13,391 nt of DNA from CAYGVX01 sp964544285 (GTDB taxonomy: Archaea; Thermoproteota; Bathyarchaeia; Bathyarchaeales; SOJC01): positions 1 to 13,391 of the forward strand of contig CAZJAQ010000036.1 of NCBI GenBank assembly GCA_964544285.1, written 5' to 3'. Shown here piece by piece: positions 6,259 to 12,899 of the stretch. Both the position numbers and the translations under genes were made by a program. Positions within the stretch are counted from its first letter, which is position 1; each line of letters opens with the position of its first letter. The notes beneath the pieces are model-generated. The model was not told the DNA's origin and ran no database searches. It saw nothing but the letters and a program-made list of their open reading frames with translations.

Positions 6259-6343
6259 TGCCGCGCTCGTTCTCACCTTCTCTTCTGTTTCTTTCCTCCA
6301 CGAGCTCTTCTGGTTTGATGACCATGCTCTTTACTCACACCCA

Positions 6344-6351
6344 TTTTTTTT
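6344..6351 (+). terminator. T-run likely ending the plus-strand gene
   Basis: Eight T in a row, flanked by ACCC and GGGT, lie about 85 bases after the stop at 6258. Archaeal terminators are often simple T-runs. A second run (T6 at 6477-6482) follows. The region 6259-6504 is pyrimidine-rich on this strand and I see no supported gene in it. Confidence 0.4.
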
Positions 6352-6504
6352 CTACGGGTATTCTGTTCTCTACTCGTCTTCTGTCACCTCACCTTTCAAT
6401 TGTCAATAGCATCCTTTCTAGAAATAAACATGTTGCGCGCGTGGGATTCTGCACAAGTGTTTAACGCATTTTCCCCTTTTTTGTTAAGTGAGCTCCCTGC
6501 ATTG

Positions 6505-6804
6505 TTAAATTAGGGAAGGTGCAGAAATGCTAGGGTCAAGTAGCAGAACTATTTTGTTATATTGTTTTAGAAATTCTCGGCCAGCTTCTGTTCTATGATA
6601 CGTTACTTTCCCTGCTGCCATCCGCATCTGAATAAGATCACTTGACCTCAACAAGTTCAAGTATTGTTCTGACTGTTTTGAGCTCATATTACAATGAGAC
6701 ATAACATTCGACCAACAAATTGGTACCCGCAAATCCCTCAGAATCTCTGCTATGATCTCGAATCTGCTACGATTTCTATCGGACACGTTTCTCGTTCTTA
6801 ACAT
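6505..6804 (-). CDS. Winged-helix transcriptional regulator
   Basis: The 99 residues match the small archaeal winged-helix pattern (HTH_45-like): RSRFEIIAEILRDLR as helix 1, a helix-turn-helix in WSNVMSHCNMSSKQSEQYLNLLRSSDLI, a wing around MAAGKVTYHRTEAGREFL, then KQYNKIVLLL, which in relatives serves dimerisation. Such proteins normally bind DNA as dimers near their own operon. Its ATG lies seven bases inside the end of the upstream 177-residue gene, so the two are coupled. The final residues (DPSISAPSLI) are polar and unremarkable. The fold assignment is good; the target is unknown. Confidence 0.8.
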   Translation of the reverse strand: MLRTRNVSDRNRSRFEIIAEILRDLRVPICWSNVMSHCNMSSKQSEQYLNLLRSSDLIQMRMAAGKVTYHRTEAGREFLKQYNKIVLLLDPSISAPSLI

Positions 6805-7331
6805 GCTATACTACCTCTAAGGAATGCTTTTTCTCGCCATTTCTTTTTCCAACTTTCCCATCCCGTCTTCACAAGTTTTTCTCTAAATCTGGGGCTTTCC
6901 GCAACCCATTCTAGAAATGTCCAGAAACGTCCTTTGTCTTCCAGTCTTTCTACCGGAGCTCCCATCTCCTTGCACCATCTTATGTAGCCTCGTTCAACCT
7001 TTTCTTGGAGTTCACCTGTGACCTCCACTTCTTCCACCTTGAATCCCAGTTCTCTCAAGCGTGTACGTATGCTGGAAAGAACATATCCTGAGCATACTTT
7101 GAAGGTGGTTTCCACGTTAGGCTGCATAACCTCAACGATTTTGTCGGTGATTTTCACTGTGTCATCCAGATATTTTTTGTTCTCGAAGTTTGGCGGCTGG
7201 AAAGACGAGATTGGGATCCTGCGTTCCATGTATCTAGGGTCTGGGAGGTCAAGGTTAAGAGCCCCGATTACCACACCCAATATGAGATCTCCCCACCCAG
7301 CACCATCTATCAAAATCACTTTTTCAGACAT
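6798..7331 (-). CDS. Uncharacterised protein with an N-terminal DGAGWGD motif
   Basis: I do not recognise a named family. The protein has 177 residues, is soluble, and has no membrane segment. It begins with a strand ending in an acidic and glycine-rich motif, VILIDGAGWGDLILGVVIGAL (residues 5-25, split here as VILIDGAGWGD and LILGVVIGAL), with Asp9 and Asp15. A second distinctive block is KVCSGYVLSSIRTRLRELG (78-96), followed by VEVTGELQEKVERGYI (102-117). The C-terminal 45 residues are rich in Trp, Lys and Arg and look nucleic-acid-friendly. A beta-hairpin carrying an Asp recalls the opening of RNase H-like folds, but this is a guess. It overlaps a winged-helix regulator by seven bases, so the pair forms a two-gene operon. 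ATG 7331 has a possible TATA element about 37 bases upstream. Confidence 0.75.
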   Translation of the reverse strand: MSEKVILIDGAGWGDLILGVVIGALNLDLPDPRYMERRIPISSFQPPNFENKKYLDDTVKITDKIVEVMQPNVETTFKVCSGYVLSSIRTRLRELGFKVEEVEVTGELQEKVERGYIRWCKEMGAPVERLEDKGRFWTFLEWVAESPRFREKLVKTGWESWKKKWREKAFLRGSIAC

Positions 7332-7360
7332 AACCGATTTTCACTTCCATATTTGAAATC

Positions 7361-7373
7361 AGACTTTTATTGA
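7361..7373 (-). promoter_or_regulatory. TATA-like element for the 6505-7331 operon
   Basis: TCAATAAAAGTCT on the minus strand is centred about 37 bases from ATG 7331, predicting a leader of about 10 bases. The assignment is tentative. Confidence 0.35.
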
Positions 7374-7526
7374 TGGCCGGTTTTCAAAAGGATCGTCCAG
7401 CAACGTTCAAAGTGGAATGAGGTGTTGTCGTTGATTGCCCTAATCTTACACTAGTATTGGTGATTTGAATAGCCTTTGCAATCGGGTTTTTTAGGAATTT
7501 CTCGCACTTGGCTTTACTCAGATCTT

Positions 7527-7670
7527 CTATTTCTCTTTTGCAACCCATGTTTCTACGGCTTCTTCGACAGCTCTGGATAGGTCGCCCTTTCTCCCGCCAA
7601 ATCTTTCGATGGTCTTGAACCTGAGCTTCTTTTCCAGTTCATCTGAGAGATCCACGCTGATTCGACCCAT
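7527..7670 (-). CDS. Small ribbon-helix-helix protein (CopG/Arc type), 47 residues
   Basis: I found this gene by hand-translating the minus strand of the gap between hel308 and the 177-residue protein. It reads MGRISVDLSDELEKKLRF, then KTIERFGGRKGDLSRAVEEAVETWVAKEK. It starts with a beta-strand (RISVDL), has a first helix (SDELEKKLRFKTIERF), a G-G-x-x-G-D-L-S turn and a second helix (RAVEEAVETWV). This is the standard ribbon-helix-helix layout and the archaeal GGxxGxLSxAxEEA signature is clear. Such proteins dimerise and insert the strand into the DNA major groove, acting as repressors or antitoxins. No toxin gene is recognised beside it. Upstream is a series of A-tracts on the coding strand that may contain the promoter. 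Confidence 0.7.
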   Translation of the reverse strand: MGRISVDLSDELEKKLRFKTIERFGGRKGDLSRAVEEAVETWVAKEK

Positions 7671-7943
7671 TTTAATTACCAACCACAATCAATTTTTTGT
7701 TTTTTTAGTTTTTTTTTGCACGATTCGCACGTGTTAGATGTATTTCCAATAAGCAAAATGCCTGATGCAAAGTGTTGCTTTTGTTTTTGTTATCATTTTT
7801 TCATCAACCTTTAGTTTGCATACATGCATTTTACTTACCTACATAATATGTTATGTGATTATCAGCTTATAAGACTATTGGTTTAAGCGTTTAAGCACTA
7901 AAGATATGATTTAGAAACGTAAACGATTAGCACGCACAGTTAG
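7671..7943. other. AT-rich intergenic stretch with A-tracts and short repeats
   Basis: No gene is supported here. On the plus strand three T-tracts of 6, 7 and 9 bases (7693-7717) lie just before the ribbon-helix-helix gene and may cause curvature or hold its promoter. ACATAA and TTATGT form an inverted repeat at 7841-7856. GTTTAAGC is repeated in tandem at 7881-7896. I see no tRNA and no recognisable origin-box. Confidence 0.4.
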
Positions 7944-10184
7944 TTAGTAATATTCGGTGAGGGATTGCTGTTCAGGAGTCTCCTCTTTTCCCAGCTTCTT
8001 CCACTGTTCCGACTTCACGAAGCCGCCCACTTGCTCCTTAATCTTCTTAGCAACCTTCGGTCCAATAAGAGGCAACCCAGTAAGCCTCTCCACAGGCGCA
8101 TGCTTAAGGTCCTCAATCGTCTTCAGGCCAGAGTTGAAAAGAATGCGAGCACGCGCCCTTCCCACACCCTCCAAACGAACAAGGGGCAACAACTCTACTT
8201 TCACGCCCTTAGCGCTACGTTCCACAAGCATGTTCAAGTGCGGCGTCAAGTCTTTCTGCGAGAGCAAGGTGGCGAGTTCGCGGGAAGCATAGAGCAGCCA
8301 CTTCGCCGAATCAATAACCCTGTACAAGTCGCCAGGTTGCACTTGAAAGCGCTCAATCATCTGGTCCTCGCTGACTTCCTCAATCCATGACTGTATGACC
8401 CACGCCAACTTTGCCTCGCCTAAAAACTCCTCAAACTCGATGTGGTCCTCAAGTTGGCTGGGGAGTTCGAACATGAACTCGTCCTTGTGCTCCTCCACGA
8501 ACAACGCAAGCTCATCAACCTCGCCAGAATAGGGACGCAGCTTCGGATAAATATCCGGCGTATGGGCAACCATGTGGAGAAAGCTTAGGTCAGTTATTAT
8601 CGGCGCTCGGGCATGCAGCGCATCGCGGATGTAAACCGCCGATACGGGGTCGATGTAGAGCTCTGAAACCCGACGCCCAAACTTCGTCGCCAAAACATTC
8701 TTACCGTCTACGTCAATCATCTGCTCGTCGTAGAGAAACTTGAGAATCTTCGCAATAACCAGCCTAATCGCTTTCGGGTCGTACTGGTAGGCGTAGAAGG
8801 TTTTGCCAAAAAAATCGTACACACCCTGCTCAGTCTGGGCATACTGCGCCGCGATGGTTGACAAGACGTGGGGACGCAGAATCCGCTCCACCGCAAGCTT
8901 AGACCAAATACGCTCCGGCTCAGCCAAAACATAGCTTTCCATCAAATAATCCTGCTCATCATCCGTCTTAGCGATGAGAATGGCCTCGCCAACCTTGTCA
9001 TACTTCGGTCGCCCAGCTCTGCCCGCCATCTGCTTGTACTCGAGCACGCTGATAGGATAATAGCCATAACCCAACTCGTAACGCCTATAATCGTGGATAA
9101 TCACCATCCTCGCGGGCAGGTTGACGCCGAAAGCCAGAGTAGGCGTAGCCGTCAAGACCTTAATCTTGCCTTCCCGAAAAGCGTCCTCGAGCAGCCTCCG
9201 ATGACTCCCGCCTAAACCAGCGTGATGAAAAGCCACCCCATGCTTAACGAGGTCAGCCAGAAGCTCACTTATCCTCGTCCGCTCTCCCGTCGACAGCATA
9301 CGCTCACCAAGAAGGTCCAACGAACGCTTACCAGGCTTCGACAGTAACTCGTCCATCTCAGCCGCAGCCTTCCTAGCCAAAGAAACCGCATTCTTCCGCG
9401 TAGAAGCAAAGACAAGAGCCTGACCGCCCGACTTCACGACGTGGAAGGCAAGGTTTAAGGCAGGATTCCTAGAATACTTTCCAACCTTAACCGCATTCCC
9501 GTCTTTAAACTGTATCTCGTCATGAAGAAGGACGCCCTCCTTCAACGTGACAGGCCTCCACTCGGTCGTAACGTACTGCGCCTTCAGCCAGCCTGCCAAT
9601 TCCTCCACGTTCTTTATCGTGGCGCTCAAGGCTAGGGTTTGAATGTCAGGGTTTATCTGCGTCAACCTCGCCAACACGACTTCAAGCGTCGGACCCCGCT
9701 CAGAGTCGTTGAGCAGATGAACCTCGTCGGCAACCACGAGGGAAATTTCATCCATCCACTTCGCCCTATGCCTCAAGAGCGAGTCTGCCTTCTCGTTCGT
9801 GGTGATGATTACGTCGTACCTTTCAAGCCACGGGTCGCTACTGTCAAAATCACCAGTACTAATCCCCACGCGAACACGACTTCCGTTAGGCTTCCGAACG
9901 CCGCTGTATTTTCTAAATTCCTCGTACTTCTCGTTAGCCAAAGCCCTCAGAGGAGTCAGGTAGAGGGCTTTTCCACCGCGCTCGACCACGTGTTTGAGGG
10001 TGCACAGCTCCGCAGTGAGCGTCTTACCCGAGGCAGTGGGGCTTGCCAGAATGAGGTCTTTTCCTTCGAGAGCGCCTGCGCTTATCGCTTCTTCTTGGGG
10101 AGGGTAGAGTTCGGAGATTCCAGACTTTATGATAACCTCTTTCACTTGTTCAGGTATCTGCAGCTCTTCGACTCTCAATCCCAA
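7944..10184 (-). CDS. hel308: ATP-dependent DNA helicase Hel308 (Hjm), Ski2-like
   Basis: This is a superfamily 2, 3'-5' DNA helicase that unwinds lagging strands at stalled forks and branched DNA. It has 746 residues. The Q-motif is LYPPQ (26-30), Walker A is SPTASGKT (48-55), the DExH box is DEVH (153-156), motif III is SAT (187-189), motif V is TPTLAFGVNLPA (347-358) and motif VI is QMAGRAGR (385-392). A winged helix and the ratchet helical bundle follow (about 405-650), then a helix-hairpin-helix region (PLVRLEGVGRARARILFNSG). The last eight residues, QQSLTEYY, form a textbook PCNA-interacting peptide. The start is a TTG: at 10184, or at 10178, where AAAGG is better spaced and the protein would begin MRVEELQIP as in relatives. 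It lies 11 bases downstream of mcm in the same operon. Confidence 0.93.
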   Translation of the reverse strand: MGLRVEELQIPEQVKEVIIKSGISELYPPQEEAISAGALEGKDLILASPTASGKTLTAELCTLKHVVERGGKALYLTPLRALANEKYEEFRKYSGVRKPNGSRVRVGISTGDFDSSDPWLERYDVIITTNEKADSLLRHRAKWMDEISLVVADEVHLLNDSERGPTLEVVLARLTQINPDIQTLALSATIKNVEELAGWLKAQYVTTEWRPVTLKEGVLLHDEIQFKDGNAVKVGKYSRNPALNLAFHVVKSGGQALVFASTRKNAVSLARKAAAEMDELLSKPGKRSLDLLGERMLSTGERTRISELLADLVKHGVAFHHAGLGGSHRRLLEDAFREGKIKVLTATPTLAFGVNLPARMVIIHDYRRYELGYGYYPISVLEYKQMAGRAGRPKYDKVGEAILIAKTDDEQDYLMESYVLAEPERIWSKLAVERILRPHVLSTIAAQYAQTEQGVYDFFGKTFYAYQYDPKAIRLVIAKILKFLYDEQMIDVDGKNVLATKFGRRVSELYIDPVSAVYIRDALHARAPIITDLSFLHMVAHTPDIYPKLRPYSGEVDELALFVEEHKDEFMFELPSQLEDHIEFEEFLGEAKLAWVIQSWIEEVSEDQMIERFQVQPGDLYRVIDSAKWLLYASRELATLLSQKDLTPHLNMLVERSAKGVKVELLPLVRLEGVGRARARILFNSGLKTIEDLKHAPVERLTGLPLIGPKVAKKIKEQVGGFVKSEQWKKLGKEETPEQQSLTEYY

Positions 10185-10195
10185 AACCTTTAACG

Positions 10196-12232
10196 CTACA
10201 CCTTCTTCAGGTAGCCTGGTCGTGGTTCATATATTGTTCCGTCTTTTATCATCCTTCCGACGAGCCGCTGGCTCTCTAAGGCTTCGATTTTGTGCTTGCT
10301 CGAGAGCTCGTCTATGAGCAGCTTTCTCTCAACCATGCCCGTCTCCTTCGCCATCTCGACAATCTCGGTGAGGATGACTCTCAGCTTGTCCTGCATGCTC
10401 TTCGGTTTTCCAACCATGATGACGTCGATGTCTCGCACGTGCGTTGCCAAGTCAATGCCCACTTCTTCCAACGATTTGTTCATGATCACGATGGCGGCTT
10501 CGGCGTCCTCGGCAGTGACTTCTTTTCGAAGGGCTATTCGCGCCCTCGCTTCTGCCAACCTAACCAACGATTCCAACTGTCTGGCGGTGATGGCTATAGG
10601 TGAACCTTCGACCTTCTCCGTGACAGCCCTCATTTCCAAGTAGAAAGCCCTCAGTCGCTGCATCGCTTCGTCGGTGAGCACTGGCTTTAGGTTCTTGGCG
10701 TAGCTGATGTATTTTCGAAGCAAGTCTGACTGTATAGGAGTTTCCAGAGGCGAACTGCCTCTTTGGTGCAATTCTAAGATGTGAGTTGACATCTTCTCGT
10801 CCAAGTCTTTCTGCGGAGCGTCTTTCAGCACGAAGATCAAATCGAACCTTGAAAGAATCGTTACGGGTAAGTTGATGTTTTCAGTCACCGACTTGTAGTC
10901 ATCGTACCTTCCCAGAGAAGGGTTGGCAGCTGCGAGAATGGCAGTCCTGGCGTTGAGGGTTGCCACGATGCCGCCCTTAGCCACCGACACGGTGTGTTGT
11001 TCCATGGCTTCATGAATTGCCACTCGATCTTCTGGACGCATTTTATCAATCTCGTCTATACATGCGACTCCTTTATCTGCCAAAACAAGCGCACCAGCCT
11101 CAAGGGTCATTCCCCCACCCCGCTCGCGCAACACAGCAGCAGTCAAACCAGCAGCGGTTGTCCCACGCCCAGAAGTATACAATCCCCTGGGGGCAATCGC
11201 GGCTACATATTGAAGCAACTGTGATTTGGCGGTTCCTGGGTCGCCGACGAGGAGAACGTTCATTTCGCCCCTGATCGTGATGTCCGCTAAGTGTTTTGGA
11301 ACTCCGCCGAAGACCATGTACATTATGGCTTCCTTTATCGTTTCGTAGCCGTAGATAGAGGGGGCGATGGAACGCATTATGTTCCTGTGAACCCACGGGT
11401 CTTCGGCGAGTTCGAGAATCTTTTTTTCCTCTTCAGGCGTGATGAAACCCGTTTCTGGCTCCTTGCTTTCTACGTCTAAATAGTTAGCGTCTACGTGAAG
11501 ACGGAAGATTCGGAGCTTTCCAGCCGTCGGGAAGACCGGTGCCTCCGCGCGGACGATACTAGTTATCGCGACATGGTCACCTGGTCTAGCCTTATCGACC
11601 AAATCTCGGCTCACGAGCTTTACAGACAAAGTGCGTGGGAGCTGCCCTGGGGGCAAATCCTCAGGGCGCTCCTGTATGCGAATCGACTGCGTGTCGATGA
11701 AAGTTGACCCTTCTTGGACAAACTCGAAAGGTCCTTTGCTTTGGCAATGAGGAACGTCGCATTTTAGGGGGGCTTTCAGAAAAGGTCCAGACTGGTCTAA
11801 GTACGCGGTTTCCCCGCATCTCTTACATTTGAAGGCTGCTCGCATCACTTGGGGCTGCACTGGGGTGGCGCGGACGATGATGCCCTCGACCATTACGAGT
11901 TTGCCTATGTTTGCTGCTCCCAGCAGACGCAGATGAGTGGGTTCGGGTAGGTTTCTGAAACGAACAGTGATACCCTCTATCTTCGATGCGTATTCGCTGT
12001 CTTCAATTCCCAGCTGCGCATATGCGGCTCTGTTTATGTGCGCTGAGTATTCGTCTGGCTTTTCCCTCAAGTTCTCTGCTAACGTCATGTCGAAGACCAT
12101 TAAGTCCTCAAAGTCTACGGTTAGGGATACACTGTTGGCAACTGCCATCTGAGAGATTCTTTCACGATACTTGTCCTGTTTCAAGAAATCTTCAAACCTT
12201 TGCTGAGGGTCAACTTCGACTTCTTCCACCAC
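10196..12232 (-). CDS. mcm: Replicative DNA helicase MCM
   Basis: MCM is the homohexameric 3'-5' helicase that unwinds DNA at the archaeal replication fork. It has 678 residues, full length. The N-terminal domain (1-255) has a zinc site with Cys136, Cys139, Cys158 and Cys163 (C-x2-C...C-x4-C). The AAA+ domain has Walker A GDPGTAKS (330-337), Walker B ACIDEID (390-396), sensor 1 AANP (Asn437), the arginine finger SRFD (Arg462) and sensor 2 at Arg551 (ITARQLESL). A C-terminal winged helix covers about 610-678. The start is GTG 12232, preceded by the strong ribosome-binding site GAGGTG six bases away; an ATG at 12234 is in another frame. It sits 14 bases after gins23, whose product belongs to the same CMG-like complex, and 11 bases before hel308. 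Confidence 0.97.
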   Translation of the reverse strand: MVEEVEVDPQQRFEDFLKQDKYRERISQMAVANSVSLTVDFEDLMVFDMTLAENLREKPDEYSAHINRAAYAQLGIEDSEYASKIEGITVRFRNLPEPTHLRLLGAANIGKLVMVEGIIVRATPVQPQVMRAAFKCKRCGETAYLDQSGPFLKAPLKCDVPHCQSKGPFEFVQEGSTFIDTQSIRIQERPEDLPPGQLPRTLSVKLVSRDLVDKARPGDHVAITSIVRAEAPVFPTAGKLRIFRLHVDANYLDVESKEPETGFITPEEEKKILELAEDPWVHRNIMRSIAPSIYGYETIKEAIMYMVFGGVPKHLADITIRGEMNVLLVGDPGTAKSQLLQYVAAIAPRGLYTSGRGTTAAGLTAAVLRERGGGMTLEAGALVLADKGVACIDEIDKMRPEDRVAIHEAMEQHTVSVAKGGIVATLNARTAILAAANPSLGRYDDYKSVTENINLPVTILSRFDLIFVLKDAPQKDLDEKMSTHILELHQRGSSPLETPIQSDLLRKYISYAKNLKPVLTDEAMQRLRAFYLEMRAVTEKVEGSPIAITARQLESLVRLAEARARIALRKEVTAEDAEAAIVIMNKSLEEVGIDLATHVRDIDVIMVGKPKSMQDKLRVILTEIVEMAKETGMVERKLLIDELSSKHKIEALESQRLVGRMIKDGTIYEPRPGYLKKV

Positions 12233-12246
12233 ATTTCACACCTCTT

Positions 12247-12786
12247 TCAAAGAATCTGGCTTCTCCACTCGCAGATGATTTGGTGAAGGCGATGATAAAG
12301 AACTCGCTCCTCTGGCGTTAGGCTTTGGAGTGCCTGGGCGGTTAAAGGCGGACACGAAGCGAGAGAAACTATCTTCTTTACCCTACAATTAACGACGTCT
12401 AAAGAGATTTGCGTCGCCTTCTCGTATTCTTTCAGCTTTTCTGCATTGTTCTGGGATGCGTTCTTGAGGTAGACGAGGTAGCGTCTGAGTTTTGGGTAGA
12501 ACTCTTCGGGAAGAGCAGAGACCTTGTTTGTCGGTTGCACTCTTTCCTTCCAATGCGTTTTGTGAAGCTTAACAACATCTAACACGTCTTCTTCCCGAAA
12601 ACGAACAATACCTGCTTTTTCCAGCTCCCGCGCAACCCAGAACCGAACCTCGTATTCTCTTCCCTCGTCGAAGGGACCAACCTTCAGACCAGCTAATTCG
12701 ATTTCGGCTTCATTACGGTTAGCAATGACCTTAACTAAGGTGTTTTCAAACACGAAATCCGCATCTTCCACCGAAACACTGTGCAT
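12247..12786 (-). CDS. gins23: GINS complex subunit Gins23
   Basis: GINS joins MCM and a Cdc45/RecJ-like protein in the archaeal replisome helicase. The 179 residues begin with a beta-rich B domain (about 1-60) carrying GPFDEGREYEVRFWVARELEKAGI. This resembles the GPF...VPLWLA segment of eukaryotic Psf2. An all-helical A domain follows, with FYPKLRRYLVYLKNAS and LTPEERVLYHRLHQIICEWR. The B-before-A order is that of Psf2/Psf3-type (Gins23) subunits; Gins15 has the reverse order. AAAGGAGA lies seven bases before ATG 12786. It is the first gene of the operon with mcm and hel308, and gins23-mcm pairing is known in Sulfolobus. Gins15 is not in the window. Confidence 0.85.
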   Translation of the reverse strand: MHSVSVEDADFVFENTLVKVIANRNEAEIELAGLKVGPFDEGREYEVRFWVARELEKAGIVRFREEDVLDVVKLHKTHWKERVQPTNKVSALPEEFYPKLRRYLVYLKNASQNNAEKLKEYEKATQISLDVVNCRVKKIVSLASCPPLTAQALQSLTPEERVLYHRLHQIICEWRSQIL

Positions 12787-12793
12787 GGGCAGG

Positions 12794-12850
12794 TCTCCTT
12801 TCTCCCTTCTGTCAGACGACTCTAAAGAGAAGGGGTTCGGGGGATATAAA
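12794..12850 (-). promoter_or_regulatory. Promoter and ribosome-binding site of the gins23-mcm-hel308 operon
   Basis: TTTATATCC on the minus strand (about 12842-12850) is a TATA box, predicting transcription from near 12821. AAAGGAGA at 12794-12801 is the ribosome-binding site for gins23. No other promoter is apparent in the 14- and 11-base gaps further down the operon. Confidence 0.55.
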
Positions 12851-12860
12851 ATGTTTAGTC

Positions 12861-12867
12861 GAAAAAA
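12861..12867 (-). terminator. T-run downstream of the 12900 gene
   Basis: Seven consecutive T on the minus strand lie about 35 bases after the stop codon at 12900 and just before the gins23 TATA box. It is a plausible terminator separating the two same-strand transcription units. Confidence 0.35.
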
Positions 12868-12899
12868 ATGAAATATTTAGTGCTGAGGCTTTTGATTTT

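Noticed and set aside
6185..6325. A 46-codon minus-strand frame starting MVIKPEELVEERNRREGE
   Set aside because: It is antisense to the better-supported plus-strand gene. Its Glu/Arg-rich composition follows from the purine-rich strand, its C-terminus looks random, and the ribosome-binding site is weak.
7384..7548. A 54-codon minus-strand frame (MGCKREIEDLSKAKCEKF...) overlapping the end of the ribbon-helix-helix gene
   Set aside because: It starts inside the ribbon-helix-helix gene without a good ribosome-binding site. Its second half is Thr/Ser-rich and resembles no fold. It could be a frameshifted extension, but there is no homopolymer or other support.
7713..7738. Possible tRNA T-loop-like sequence (GCACGATTCGCACG)
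   Set aside because: No matching acceptor, D-arm or anticodon stem can be drawn around it. I found no tRNA elsewhere in the window.
7671..7943. Replication origin near the mcm operon
   Set aside because: The stretch is AT-rich with repeats, but I see no origin recognition box and no orc1/cdc6 gene nearby. The A-tracts are better explained as a promoter region.
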